Of a stretch of 64,000 nt of DNA, positions 1-10,000 are shown piece by piece. Below the pieces are notes generated by a model. It saw only the letters and a program-made list of their open reading frames with translations, was not told the origin of the DNA and searched no databases. The stretch covers positions 124,001 to 188,000 of the forward strand of contig NZ_FWXW01000004.1 of assembly GCF_900176335.1 (NCBI RefSeq), written 5' to 3'. The position numbers and the translations under genes were made by a program. Within the stretch, counting starts at the first letter, position 1; each line of letters opens with the position of its first letter. This stretch comes from Papillibacter cinnamivorans DSM 12816 (GTDB lineage Bacteria; Bacillota; Clostridia; Oscillospirales; Oscillospiraceae).

Positions 1-1984
1 GGCTTACCCGAGATCCGGGAATATAGTCTTTTGCAAGCCACTTTATTTCCTCTGAAACCAGTGAAATTCGTGCTATATTTATAGCGGACTTGTGGGTTGC
101 GCTTTTTGGGGGAGTGGGTGACTTGTCTGGAAATACTGTTTTTGCAAAGGCAGAGCAAAGCTCAGCTTTACGGAAACGAAATATGGATAGCTCCTTTTTA
201 GCTCGCGTCATACCCACATAGAAAAGTCTTCGCTCTTCCTCATATGCTGCCACTTTCTCCGGCTCCGCTGTGCCGTCTTTCGCCGGTGCTGCCATCTTTG
301 GCAAAATGCCGTCGACAACGTCCATCAGAATTACTCTTTCATATTCCAACCCTTTGCTGGAGTGAATGGTGGATAAGATGAAATTACATTCCGAATTTGC
401 GGACCCTGCTTTTACAACCTCACATAACTCATCAAGTCGCTCCAATAACCTGTCTGGAGTCGGCTCGGATGCGCCCAGAGCCTCCAGTATTTGAGCCTTA
501 TTCTGATCTGAACCGCGGTCTTTCAGATAGTCTCCATATCCCATAAAGTTCACGATTCTATAAACCGCCCGGTCTGCCGGCTCCGAGATTAGATTAGTGA
601 AATGCGTCTGTAATGCTTTGCTCTGTTTTTTCGTCCATGAAGAAAGTTCTTGCTGTTCCAAAAGGCACTCAAGGATGGGACATTTCTTTTTGGCACTCTT
701 CTTCACGGAAGCCTCTGCCACGGTTTTGCTTATTCCGGCACCCAACTTATAATAGATACGAAGGAACACTTCACTGTCGAAGGGGTTACAGGCGAAGCGA
801 ATAATATCGGTGATATCACGGATAACCCAGTGACTGAAAAATGTACTGTCCACCTGTCGGCAGCGGTATGAGATTCCGGTGCGGTCCAGAAGGTCGATAA
901 CGGGCAGGGCGCTGTCATTATCCCTGTAAAGAACGGCGGTTTCTGTCTTGCAGTCTTTGGCCACTGCAAGCAGATAGCGATATTGTCCTCGGCGGTCATT
1001 AACAGATATTTCAGATACATCCTTGCCGTTTCCGCAAACAGCCGTCATCCGCTTTGGGTGGCGGTTAATATTTTGCCGGATAAACTTATCGGCTGTAGAA
1101 ACAATTTGCTTAGTGGAGCGGTAATTTTCCTCCATAAGCAGTATTTTCGCGCCAGGGTATACCTGTTCAAATTCCATCAGTGCCTCGGGATATGCGGCAC
1201 GAAAGCCGTAAATGCTCTGATCCTCGTCTCCTACCATAAACAGATTGCTGCTCTCCAGTGTCAAGAGCCGAATAATTTCATGTTGGATGCGGGAGGTGTC
1301 TTGCGCTTCATCCACACTGAAGAAGCTGAACTTTTTTTGGAAGTGGCGGAGGATATCCGGATAACGGCGTAGTATCTGGTGTGCGTAAACCATCTGATCG
1401 TCAAAGTCCATGAGATTACGGCCTTTAAGCACCCGGCAGTATTCATGATATATGGGAGCAAATTTTATGCCTTCCGGCTCCAACTCCTCAATTTCATTGT
1501 CGGAAAGTATCATATTTTTTGTATATGTAATTGCGGTTTGAATGGTCTTAATGGTACTTTCTGTGGCGAAGTCCTCAGCTTTCTGCCGGTATATTTCGCC
1601 GATGATGGCTGCTTGTTTACCAGTGTCATCCAACAGGTCAAAGGCCTTGCGCCCAAGCGTCCGCTCATAATGGCGAATTATGATGCTGGACAGGCCGTTT
1701 ATAGTGCGAAACTCAAGCTTGTCCGCCAATTCGTTCCCGAACATGGAGGCAAAACGCTCACGCATATCACGGGTAGCAGCAACGGTATAGGTCATGGTCA
1801 GTATGCTTTCCGGCTTGATGTCCCGAGCATAAAGCATATAACCCAGCCTCGTTACAAGCACAGTGGTCTTGCCACTGCCCGGTACCGCCAAAAGAAGAAC
1901 CGGCCCATCAACCGCTTGAACCGCAGCCTCTTGCTGGGGGTTGAGGTTAATATTGAATTTTGACTTAAATTCAGTAAATGTCAT
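1..1984 (-). CDS. UvrD/PcrA-like superfamily 1 DNA helicase, partial (3' end off the left edge)
   Basis: The reverse strand is open from an ATG at 1984 to base 1, so about 660 codons are present and the C-terminus is missing. I read it directly because it has no stop inside the window. The N-terminus has the UvrD Q motif (LNPQQEAAV) and a Walker A, AVPGSGKTT. Near the left edge EERRLFYVGMTRAKKEL matches UvrD motif VI. The family unwinds DNA 3' to 5' using ATP in repair or plasmid replication. The WYL regulator ends 27 bases upstream and the CFI-box gene lies before that, so the three are probably one leftward transcript. The ribosome binding site is weak. Helicase identity is secure; the cellular role is not, and a UvrD beside a WYL regulator is also common in defence and mobile regions. 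Confidence 0.9.
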   Translation of the reverse strand, partial: MTFTEFKSKFNINLNPQQEAAVQAVDGPVLLLAVPGSGKTTVLVTRLGYMLYARDIKPESILTMTYTVAATRDMRERFASMFGNELADKLEFRTINGLSSIIIRHYERTLGRKAFDLLDDTGKQAAIIGEIYRQKAEDFATESTIKTIQTAITYTKNMILSDNEIEELEPEGIKFAPIYHEYCRVLKGRNLMDFDDQMVYAHQILRRYPDILRHFQKKFSFFSVDEAQDTSRIQHEIIRLLTLESSNLFMVGDEDQSIYGFRAAYPEALMEFEQVYPGAKILLMEENYRSTKQIVSTADKFIRQNINRHPKRMTAVCGNGKDVSEISVNDRRGQYRYLLAVAKDCKTETAVLYRDNDSALPVIDLLDRTGISYRCRQVDSTFFSHWVIRDITDIIRFACNPFDSEVFLRIYYKLGAGISKTVAEASVKKSAKKKCPILECLLEQQELSSWTKKQSKALQTHFTNLISEPADRAVYRIVNFMGYGDYLKDRGSDQNKAQILEALGASEPTPDRLLERLDELCEVVKAGSANSECNFILSTIHSSKGLEYERVILMDVVDGILPKMAAPAKDGTAEPEKVAAYEEERRLFYVGMTRAKKELSIFRFRKAELCSAFAKTVFPDKSPTPPKSATHKSAINIARISLVSEEIKWLAKDYIPGSRVS

Positions 1985-2011
1985 AAGCCCATCGCACTTT
2001 CAAATGTGAAT

Positions 2012-3001
2012 CTACTGCTCAAAACTTTGATATTGCTCGTTAATCGCGCTGATGTGACGGTGCATCTGTTCAACCACGTCATATGGCCCCGTGATTACCG
2101 CATCCGGACCAAATCCGCTGACCCAACCAAAAAACTGCGGGCTGACGATAACATCAACCGATATGGTGAAGTGCTCTTCTCCGTCGGGGATGATGGAAAC
2201 ATCTTTGCCGAATCTGTCCAGGATTGCACCCACCAGGTGGTTTGCGACTCTCAGTCGAACGGTTTGTTCTTTGCCGGAGAACATGCCAAAGACTTTCTTT
2301 GCATAGGTACCCATGTCCAAAGATTCAAAATGCTCTTTACCGTCGCGGATCTGCTCTGTTACCGATATATCCGTCATCTTGTCCACGCGGTAATGCTTGA
2401 TGATTTCGGCATCTGAATCATAGGCAACTAGGTAGTAGTTCTCGTCGTCCCAGGTGAGCGCATAAGGGCTTACTTCGTAAAGGCTCCCGTCTTTGCGGAA
2501 TGAGCGTTCTTTTGAAATCGTGTATTCAAAGTAGCGGAATCTGATTTTCTTGTTATGGGCTATACCATTGTAAATTTCATCCACATTGTAATAGATGGAT
2601 TCATTCATGCTCTTGATTCGATTCGCAACATAGACCTGCCGGTTGAGCAGCTGCGCCTCATAGATGCTGGCCATTTCCTCGATCTTTTTAATCAGAGAGC
2701 CGGTTTTCTTATATGTGATAAATTTTGAGGACTGGACACTGTCAACGAGAAGCTTCAGCTCCGGTATTTCAAAATGCCGGCTGCCGACATAATAATTGCC
2801 CGACTCCTGAATAATATCCATGCCGTATGTTCGGAGCATTTCAATGTCGGTATAGATGCTCTTTCGTTCAGCCGGGATATCGTTTTGATCAAGATAGGCA
2901 ATGATTTGCTTCATTGTCACGGGATGCTGTTCGTCCGTATTCCGGAGCAGATAATCCCGCAGATAGAGCAACTTTAACTTCTGGCGCTCTGATCTGGCCA
3001 T
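2012..3001 (-). CDS. WYL-domain transcriptional regulator (YafY/DeoR-like)
   Basis: This 329-residue protein has an N-terminal winged helix (about residues 1-65: a basic start, then KSIYTDIEML as recognition-helix region). A WYL sensor domain follows at about 130-215, with IRFRYFEY, SPYALTWDDENYYLVAYD and KHYRVDKM, and then a C-terminal WCX-like extension. WYL proteins are usually repressors or activators that sense nucleic-acid or nucleotide ligands and often control defence or DNA-damage genes. The ATG at 3001 is preferred because GAGAGGTG sits about six bases before it; an in-frame GTG at 3010 overlaps that site. The gene lies 24 bases after the CFI-box gene and just before the helicase, so it probably regulates its own small operon (inference). 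Confidence 0.88.
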   Translation of the reverse strand: MARSERQKLKLLYLRDYLLRNTDEQHPVTMKQIIAYLDQNDIPAERKSIYTDIEMLRTYGMDIIQESGNYYVGSRHFEIPELKLLVDSVQSSKFITYKKTGSLIKKIEEMASIYEAQLLNRQVYVANRIKSMNESIYYNVDEIYNGIAHNKKIRFRYFEYTISKERSFRKDGSLYEVSPYALTWDDENYYLVAYDSDAEIIKHYRVDKMTDISVTEQIRDGKEHFESLDMGTYAKKVFGMFSGKEQTVRLRVANHLVGAILDRFGKDVSIIPDGEEHFTISVDVIVSPQFFGWVSGFGPDAVITGPYDVVEQMHRHISAINEQYQSFEQ

Positions 3002-3024
3002 TTCAAACACCTCTCATATCAACG

Positions 3025-3375
3025 CTAATTTTCGGGATCATTATATGACGTATCCTCCACACCTTTTGCTTTCAGACTACTTACGAGGCGGTTCAGGATG
3101 TAGCGTACAAGCCGCTTAAGCCAATTAACGCCGCCGAACCATTTGACCAGGGTGGGGCTGACCGCATAGTAGCATCGGACAAAGGCGCGTCCGGGTGCTG
3201 TCTGCTTCAGCCGGTAGTCGCGGAACCGGCGCAGCGTCCATACCTCCGGGCAGTCATAGGAACCATAAATGGCGGTTGCAATGTAGCAGCCGTCTTTTTT
3301 TGAGCTGTTGCCGCCGTTCATCACTGTACCGAACACAAAACCGGCACCAAACCCATTATCAAAATCCTTGCCCAT
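3025..3375 (-). CDS. CFI-box-CTERM domain protein
   Basis: The protein has 116 residues. Its centre carries GCYIATAIYGSYDCPEVWTL followed by RRFRDYRL, the signature of the CFI-box domain, a short Cys-containing module found at the C-terminus of many bacterial proteins of unknown function. A glycine-rich stretch (FGAGFVFGTVMNGG) precedes it and a hydrophobic, basic helix (LVKWFGGVNWLKRLVRYILNRLV) follows, which could associate with membrane. The start at 3375 has GAGGGGAG eight bases upstream. It is the first gene of the leftward group with the WYL regulator and UvrD helicase. No enzymatic residues are evident, and I assign no function beyond the domain name. Confidence 0.75.
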   Translation of the reverse strand: MGKDFDNGFGAGFVFGTVMNGGNSSKKDGCYIATAIYGSYDCPEVWTLRRFRDYRLKQTAPGRAFVRCYYAVSPTLVKWFGGVNWLKRLVRYILNRLVSSLKAKGVEDTSYNDPEN

Positions 3376-3438
3376 GAGTTTGCACTCCCCTCAACACTGA
3401 TGCTTATTTCAGCTATATTTCAAGTATATAGGAAGTGA

Positions 3439-3456
3439 TGTCCAATACTCAGGACA
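3439..3456. promoter_or_regulatory. Small inverted repeat in the divergent intergenic region (possible operator)
   Basis: TGTCC and GGACA arms lie eight bases apart between the leftward CFI-box/WYL/helicase group and the rightward HIRAN gene. A weaker extension (GATG / CATC) surrounds it. A divergent intergenic site is where an autoregulating WYL protein would be expected to bind. The arms are short and could occur by chance. Apart from this, the 258 bases from 3376 to 3633 show nothing I recognise. Confidence 0.25.
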
Positions 3457-3633
3457 ACATCAGAATATCACAATTGGATACATATAACAATTTTAATTAC
3501 ATGATTTTACACACTTAAGATAGCGTCTTGGCACCGAACTCAGCTCCAGGCAAAGATGCAGTACAGATTATTGGACAGCATTTCCTGCATGATGTAGATG
3601 TAGTTTAAAGCATCTTTGAAAGGAGTCTGCATC

Positions 3634-4026
3634 ATGGAAAATTACTTCGTTACGATCACCGGCATGAACCACTATCTCGGCATGACCCCATATAAAGTCA
3701 ATCGCCTTGTTAAATTGGTCAAAGAACCTGATAATTCACACGACCCGGAGGCGATTCGCGTCGAGCTCCCGTTCATCGACACGATCGGCTATGTGGCCAA
3801 CAGCGTGGGAACCGTTTTTGCGGGCACCTGCAGCGCTGGCAGGCTCTATGACAAGTTTGAAGACTATGCATATGCGCAGGTGATGTTCATCACGCATTCC
3901 AGCGTGATTGCAATTGTCGTTCCGAAGGAGGAAGTTGAGAAAAAGGACGCGCCGGATATGGACCCGGACACAATGCAAGCCGAGCCAAGGAATATCAGCA
4001 CACCGAAAGCCAAAATCGGATTCTAA
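3634..4026 (+). CDS. Stand-alone HIRAN domain protein
   Basis: The protein has 130 residues. FVTITGMNHYLG, KLVKEPDNSHDPEAIRVEL and IGYVANSVGTV are the typical HIRAN strands, a small beta-barrel-like domain that recognises 3' ends or damaged or stalled DNA and is best known as the N-terminal part of eukaryotic HLTF. Bacterial stand-alone copies are common in mobile elements. The ATG at 3634 has AAAGGAG seven bases upstream; an in-frame TTG at 3616 overlaps that site and is unlikely. The C-terminal 35 residues are low-complexity and charged, probably unstructured. It precedes the HD exonuclease by 66 bases on the same strand, which suggests a nucleic-acid processing role, but that is inference. 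Confidence 0.85.
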   Translation: MENYFVTITGMNHYLGMTPYKVNRLVKLVKEPDNSHDPEAIRVELPFIDTIGYVANSVGTVFAGTCSAGRLYDKFEDYAYAQVMFITHSSVIAIVVPKEEVEKKDAPDMDPDTMQAEPRNISTPKAKIGF

Positions 4027-4092
4027 GATAGCCCGAAGCAGCCGATTTGTGGTATTATTATTTCCGTATGATAAAGAAACAGAGGTAACGTT

Positions 4093-5028
4093 ATGTATAT
4101 CAGAGATATGAGCATCAGCGACCAGGTGGAAGGATTTTTCCTGCTGCAGGATGCATATGCAAAGACGACATTGGCCGGGAAACCGTTTTTGAGCATGGTC
4201 TTGTCCGACTGCACAGGGACGATGGACGCGCAAATCTGGGACTATACCGGCCCCGTAACGCCGAAGGATATCGGAGCTGTGGTGAAAATCCGCGGAACCG
4301 TATCTGAATTCAAGGGAACGTTGCAGATTACGGTGGATCGTTTGCGCCTAGCTGATGCCGGCGACCAATATAGCGTAAGCGATTTAGTCCCTACGGCACC
4401 GATTGACGTTGAGGCCACCTGGAAAGAGCTGCAGGATATCATTGATTCAATTGAGGATCAAGATTATAGATCGATCTGCCAAAAGATGATGAATCGTTAC
4501 GGCGAAAAGGTCAAAAGTCTACCGGCAGCCAAAGGCATACACCACAGTTTCCTCAACGGGCTTTTGATGCACACTGCGTATATGCTTCAGACGGCGGATT
4601 TTTTGGCCGGCATGTACGGATCGGTCATTGACCGCAGCCTGCTGATCGCAGGAACCTTACTCCACGATTTTGCAAAATGCGAAGAATTCACCACATCATC
4701 TCTGGGGCTTGTTACGGATTATTCCATGAAAGGACAACTGTTGGGACATCTTGTCATGGGTGCTCATGAGGTAGCCGATATCGCGGCTGAGCTGAGGATT
4801 CCGGAGGAAAAATCGGTATTGCTTCAACACCTTATTCTGTCTCATCACGGAGAACCGGATTTCGGCGCAGCCGTCCGCCCCATGTGTGCTGAGGGAGAGT
4901 TGCTGTCTTACATTGATATGATTGACAGCCGAATGGAAATCTACCGTGAAACGCTGGAAGAAGTCCCTGCCGGGGAATTCAGCAAACGCATCTTTGCGCT
5001 GGAGCGCAGAATCTACCATCATAATTAG
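4093..5028 (+). CDS. YhaM-like 3'-5' exonuclease (OB-fold plus HD domain)
   Basis: The protein has 311 residues. Residues ~10-95 form an OB-fold nucleic-acid binding domain (KPFLSMVLSDCTGTMDAQIWD, VVKIRGTVSEFKGTLQITVDRL). Residues ~150-300 form a metal-dependent HD phosphohydrolase domain with HHSFLNGLLMHT, AGTLLHDFAKCEEF, LSHHGEPDFG and YIDMIDSRM. That order and length match the YhaM/CBF1 family, which degrades RNA and single-stranded DNA from the 3' end in Firmicutes. AGAGGTAACG before the ATG serves as the ribosome binding site. It is followed within 11 bases by the next gene, so it probably belongs to a three-gene unit with the small unknown protein and the secreted nuclease. Confidence 0.88.
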   Translation: MYIRDMSISDQVEGFFLLQDAYAKTTLAGKPFLSMVLSDCTGTMDAQIWDYTGPVTPKDIGAVVKIRGTVSEFKGTLQITVDRLRLADAGDQYSVSDLVPTAPIDVEATWKELQDIIDSIEDQDYRSICQKMMNRYGEKVKSLPAAKGIHHSFLNGLLMHTAYMLQTADFLAGMYGSVIDRSLLIAGTLLHDFAKCEEFTTSSLGLVTDYSMKGQLLGHLVMGAHEVADIAAELRIPEEKSVLLQHLILSHHGEPDFGAAVRPMCAEGELLSYIDMIDSRMEIYRETLEEVPAGEFSKRIFALERRIYHHN

Positions 5029-5038
5029 GAGAAAATCA

Positions 5039-5452
5039 ATGATTATCATTGCGTGTGTTGATGACGATATGGGGATGATGTTCAATCATCGCAGGCAGAG
5101 CCAGGATCGGATCTTGCGAGAACGTATTCTGGAAGTCACGAAGGGCAGCAAGCTATGGATGAACCATTATTCCGCCAAGCAGTTTTCTGAAAATTGTGCA
5201 TCCCAGATAAATGTGGATGAAAACTACCTTTCTGAAGCCGGAACCGGTGAGTATTGCTTTGTGGAGGATTGCGATATTAGTCCCTATTTGCAGTGGGTAG
5301 AAAAGATTATTCTGTATCGATGGAATCGGCGGTATCCATCGGATCAGACTTTCTCCGTTGACCTTGTCACAAACGCGTGGAAGCTTGTTCATACGGAAGA
5401 CTTTACCGGATCTTCTCACGAAAAAATTACGGAGGAGATTTACACACGATGA
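5039..5452 (+). CDS. Uncharacterised 137-residue protein
   Basis: The ATG at 5039 follows TAGGAG by six bases, and the stop overlaps the next start as ATGA. The sequence opens IIIACVDDDMGMMFNHRRQSQDR and is acidic with no membrane segment. Similar short Firmicutes proteins exist, some of which I recall being labelled ribonuclease Z. There is no HxHxDH metallo-beta-lactamase motif here, so that label is not supported. Conserved-looking residues are the early CVDDD and NHRRQSQDR stretches and a late tryptophan-rich part (LQWVEKIILYRWNRRYPSD). It is cytoplasmic by appearance. Its position between a YhaM-like exonuclease and a secreted nuclease is the only functional hint. Confidence 0.7.
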   Translation: MIIIACVDDDMGMMFNHRRQSQDRILRERILEVTKGSKLWMNHYSAKQFSENCASQINVDENYLSEAGTGEYCFVEDCDISPYLQWVEKIILYRWNRRYPSDQTFSVDLVTNAWKLVHTEDFTGSSHEKITEEIYTR

Positions 5453-6351
5453 AGAAGTCTATCCGCACACTATTCCCACTACTTCTGGCGATCGGGCTGT
5501 TTCTTTCCGCTTGCTCCGCAGAAAGCGCCTACACATTAGACTCGATTCCCGACTATTCCGACAGCCCATATGTCACTGTCAATAATAATCTGCCGTATTT
5601 TTCAGATGCTGACCTGAAAACAACCTCTTTTGAATCCTACAGCGATCTCGATGGACTTGGCCGCTGCGGAGTTGCCTATGCCTGCGTCTCTACAGATACG
5701 ATGCCTACGGAGGAGCGCGGTTCCATAGGGCAGATTAAGCCTTCGGGCTGGCAAACAGTTAAGTATGACAGTGTCGACGGCAAATATCTCTATAACAGAT
5801 GCCATTTGATCGGCTATCAACTCACCGCGGAAAACGCGAACGAAAAGAATCTGATCACCGGCACACGCTATCTGAATGTTGATGGTATGCTGCCTTTTGA
5901 GAACATGGTGGCTGACTACATAAAGGAAACGGGCAATCACGTTCTATATCGCGTGACGCCCATATTTGATGGAAATAACCTCGTGGCTTCCGGCGTGTTG
6001 ATGGAAGCGGAATCTGTTGAAGACAAAGGCAACGGTATCTGCTTCAGCGTTTTCTGCTATAATATTCAGCCTGGCATTACCATCGATTATGCCACCGGGG
6101 TCAGTGCACTGGCCACAAGCAATACCGCCGGTTCTATAGAATCGGCAGCTCCGAAAACAGCGTCCGCAGATACTAACACAGAAAAATCCATTGAACAGAT
6201 ATATATACTAAATACGAACACGCACAAATTCCATTACCCATCATGTTCCTGTGTCGAAGATATAAAGGACTCAAACAAGCAAACTTATACAGGATCGCGC
6301 GAAGATCTCATCGTCCAGGGGTATGAGCCGTGCGGCCAGTGTAAGCCATAG
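5449..6351 (+). CDS. Secreted lipoprotein DNA/RNA non-specific endonuclease
   Basis: The N-terminus is a lipoprotein signal: KK-S-R, a hydrophobic core, then the lipobox LSACS with Cys at about residue 21. Residues ~60-215 are an EndA/NucA-like beta-beta-alpha-metal nuclease. YNRCHLIGYQLT carries the catalytic His in the modified DRGH motif, and the ENANEKNLITGTRYLN asparagines complete the metal site. The last 45 residues (HYPSCSCVED ... GYEPCGQCKP) have two CxC/CxxC pairs like an Ada-type zinc finger, a common partner in clostridial surface nucleases. GGAGGAG precedes the ATG at 5449; longer in-frame starts run into the previous gene. It likely degrades extracellular nucleic acid at the cell surface or supports DNA uptake. 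Confidence 0.88.
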   Translation: MKKSIRTLFPLLLAIGLFLSACSAESAYTLDSIPDYSDSPYVTVNNNLPYFSDADLKTTSFESYSDLDGLGRCGVAYACVSTDTMPTEERGSIGQIKPSGWQTVKYDSVDGKYLYNRCHLIGYQLTAENANEKNLITGTRYLNVDGMLPFENMVADYIKETGNHVLYRVTPIFDGNNLVASGVLMEAESVEDKGNGICFSVFCYNIQPGITIDYATGVSALATSNTAGSIESAAPKTASADTNTEKSIEQIYILNTNTHKFHYPSCSCVEDIKDSNKQTYTGSREDLIVQGYEPCGQCKP

Positions 6352-6564
6352 AGCGACTTAATATATAAAGTAATTATCATTTTCAATAAAAACAGTGCTA
6401 AAAAGGTTAATAACACGGAGGGTATGACAGCAGCTAAACTATGAGCTCTGCCATTTATGGCAAAGCTTTATCAATAATCTTTGGGATTTGATTTTGGAAA
6501 TTTAGGACAGTGTTCTAGAATAAGAAATATCAACTCACATTAACCGAGAACCCGAACAAAACAA

Positions 6565-6593
6565 TTCCATTGATGAATATTCTATGGTATAAT
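6565..6593 (+). promoter_or_regulatory. Putative sigma-70-type promoter for the XRE gene
   Basis: A perfect -10 (TATAAT, 6588-6593) lies 17 bases after TTCCAT (6565-6570), about 50 bases upstream of the XRE start. The -35 is weak. The surrounding AT-rich stretch from 6352 to 6642 contains no other feature I can support. Confidence 0.5.
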
Positions 6594-6642
6594 TTGTCTA
6601 AATGTGTTTGTAAATAAAGAAAAATTGCCGGGAGTTGCGAAT

Positions 6643-6875
6643 ATGGACGTTTATTATAATAAGTTGTTCAAATTGCTGATTGACATAAGAATGAAAAAAC
6701 TGACTTCCGTAAGGCGGTTGGCATCAGTCAAAGCACCCTTGCAAAGCTTTCAAACAATGAAAAAGTATCTATGGACGTGATTAAAAAGATCTGTCGCACT
6801 TTCAACTGTACAGTTGATGAGATGCTGGATATCGTCCAGAGTCCGGATAATCGGATAGGCTCTACAATAGAATAA
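6643..6875 (+). pseudogene. XRE-family HTH regulator broken by a one-base frameshift
   Basis: GGGAG precedes an ATG at 6643 that starts MDVYYNKLFKLLIDIRMKK. The frame then breaks, and the next frame continues with TDFRKAVGISQSTLAKLSNN, a clean helix-turn-helix, then KICRTFNCTVDEMLDIVQ to a stop at 6875. Joining the two frames gives a normal ~76-residue YozG-like XRE repressor. The break is at a run of six adenines (6694-6699); seven would restore the frame. This may be a true inactivating mutation, a phase-variable homopolymer or a sequencing error. It is the last gene before the defence island on the same strand, so its loss could derepress the island (inference). Confidence 0.75.
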
Positions 6876-7081
6876 ATAAGAAGTGATCAGCGAGCGATAA
6901 AGTGAAAGTCATGTTTTCAGAAAGGAACCGAGGTAATGACATGACTTATATATCCACGAACAAGAAGTGCTAGTATAGATTCAGTTACAATCCCCGGAAA
7001 GCAGAAAAATATATTCCGAATCGTTCTGAATGATATTTTAATTTTTGTATGAAACATTAGCTATAAGTTGGGAGAATTTTC
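6876..7081 (+). other. Leader region of the defence island
   Basis: 206 bases without a supported gene. It holds a 10-codon reading frame at 6942 with a reasonable ribosome binding site (MTYIST...), flanked by a 7-base inverted repeat (AGTCATG / CATGACT), and then very AT-rich DNA. GGGAG before the ATG at 7082 is the ribosome binding site of the first island gene. The promoter is probably here, but I see no convincing -35/-10 pair. Confidence 0.35.
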
Positions 7082-10000
7082 ATGGCAAAAATGATCGACC
7101 CAAAGCCCACATACCACGGAGAGGCAAAAGTATGGGAAAGCTTGGAAGCATTTCTTCCAAGCAATGTTGTCGTATACAATAATCGTGAAATTAATGGTCG
7201 TGAATTTGATTACTGCTTGTTCATGGAAAATGTCGGAGTGTTGATCATAGAAGTTAAAGGATGGCTTAGCGACAAAATTAATGTTAAAGGCATCGACAAT
7301 ATTATCGTTGAAGGATATGAAAAGCCACAACGTTCACCTAAAAAGCAAGCAAGAGCCTATAGGTTTGCATTACTCAATAAGATCGTTGAGAAATATAACA
7401 TCAGTCCACTTGTTTTTGATATGGTGTGTTACCCTTTCATTTCCAAAGCAGAGTATCTAACCTCTCACTTGGATATTGTTTCAGAGGAGCAGTTTGCAAT
7501 TTTCAAGGAAGACTTAGAAAGTCAGGAACAATTGGTAAAGAAAATTCAGAGTGCTTATGATTCAACAAAGAACATTCCACATGCAGATTTCTCTTGTGAT
7601 TTTATTTCGAAACTACGTCAAGATTGGGAGCCGGATTTTATCCAACATCCTCAACTTATGGGCATACCGACAAAACCGTATTCCATATTATCAGTTTTCC
7701 CAAACAATTTGCAATCATCAGAAATTGACCAAATTATTTCGGATTATTTCTGTGGAACTAAAAGTATCATTTTTGTTGCAAACGATTCGGATTACTTAAC
7801 CCTAACAAGTGCATTTAACGCAAGCTATAAAGCGCATAATATTCAGCCTAGTGGAAATGCATTAAGAATAGGTTATAGAACTGGACTAAAAATTGAGAGA
7901 AACTCATCAAGAGCTTTCAACCTTGAACTCTATTGCGTGATTGGTCTTTCCGACATTGCCCCATCTACCGTAAAAATTGAAGAAGGTTCCTATAATATTG
8001 GCGATTTAGAAGTAGTGCGGAAACTGTCCCACGTCACAACTTTCAATCAGCAACAGTATGGTGTTGAGCATGCTTCTCCTGAGCACAATATACTAGTTGA
8101 AGCCGGCGCCGGTACTGGAAAAACTTACTCTATGGTCTCTCGCGTAGCTTTCCTATGCAATAAGAAGATTAGCGCAGTTGCTAATATTGCTGACGAAATA
8201 GCAATGGTAACATTTACAAACGATGCAGCCATTAATATGAAAGTTCGTCTCAAGCAAATGTTTGTGAATTACTTTGTACTTACAAGTGATCCGCGTTATT
8301 TGAAATTCGTTGAAGACACTGATCGGGCACATATATCCACAATCCATAGCTTTGCTTTCGACATTTTAAGAGGAGAATCTCTCTATACTGGACTTGGAAC
8401 AAATTTCCGAGTTTCCTCTAACGAATATCTTCGCGGAAAAATATACGACTTTTATTTAAGTAATTTTCTTATTGAAATGGAAACAAACAACTCTAATTTA
8501 ATTAATGAAATACCTGTACCCATCTACGATTTAAAAAAGAAAATAATTGGAATTGCAGATCGCCTTTTAGCCAAAAGCATTGACTTAAAACAAATTAAAC
8601 CTTCGGAGATGGGAGTTACTGTTGAAAATACAGTTCCCTATTTTAACGAAATAATTGAGAAGGTTATAATTCCTTCCGAGACGGAATATTCCGAAGACAC
8701 GCATGTTACAAATGATATGGACCTAAAGGAGTGTATCATTTTACTTGGTAAGGTTTTAAATCAAATCCCCGGAAAACTAGAAACTCTCAGATTGAAATAT
8801 CTATTTGTTGACGAATTTCAGGATACTGATGATGCTCAAATTCAATTGTTCCAGAAGCTGCAACAGGTAATCAATGCTAATTGCCGGATGTTTGTTGTGG
8901 GAGACCTAAAACAAAGTATTTACCGCTTTCGAGGAGCCAGACTGAGTGCTTTTACTCAATTGATGAGTAAAAGCCTGTTTGACTGGGATATTCATCATCT
9001 AACAATCAATTATAGAACTGACCATCGTCTGTTGGATTTATACGATGGAATATTTAGTGGCATGGGTACTCAAAACTATCTTCCTTATATAGCCAAAAAT
9101 GATCAGCTCTCAAGTAGCGTTAGGACCGATATAGGAGATGATGGACTGCTATTATCGATTCCTTGCCACGCGAAAGATGAAGACAAATTCTTTGATACTT
9201 TTATAGATGTCATATGCAAACAAAAGGCGGTTCTTTTAGATATCATGCAGAGGAGACAGGAGAAATATCAAGAGCCTTTGAGCAAAGAAGAACGCACTAT
9301 TGCTATTTTAGTGCGTAGTAATTGGCAGGTAGAGAAGCTTGTAACTGCTGCCAAAAAGAATGGCATAAAAATAGATATCAAATCCGGCGGTGATTTATTT
9401 CAGTTGGAATCATCTCAAGATCTTTATAAATTAACGCTGGCATTAAATAATTCTGCGAATCCAGTGTACATGATTAACTTTATCGAATCAAATTACACTA
9501 ACCTATCACTTGATTATCAAAAATATCATGGGATGTCCGAATCGGAATGCATAAAGGATTTAACCCGTGTACTAGATGAATTCTTTAAAGTACGTATGGA
9601 AAAAACATGGCAGCAAGTTATTAATGCGGCCTATACACAACCCATTCTCTTCGTTTTAAAACAGTTATATGACGCGCTTCAACCTTGGAAGCAATTTAGC
9701 AATCAGCCTCAAGAGCAGATATATTACATGGCAAATCATGAATATTTATTGGAGCGGATTATTAAGTATTCGCGTGTAGATGGTCTCACGCTCAACCAAA
9801 TTGTGAAATACTTAAAGATTAATATTTTGACAGGCCAGCAACAATTGGCTAGAGAGATTGAAGTGGATGATAACGGCATACAGCTTTTGTGTACGACCAT
9901 TCATAAATCAAAAGGCATGGAATACGGAACCGTTGTATTGCCGTATACTGATGAGGATATTGGCGATATTCGGAAAGTGAAGTTGGATGCGAATTATTCT

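Noticed and set aside
5039-5452. Ribonuclease Z
   Set aside because: The HxHxDH motif and metallo-beta-lactamase length are missing.
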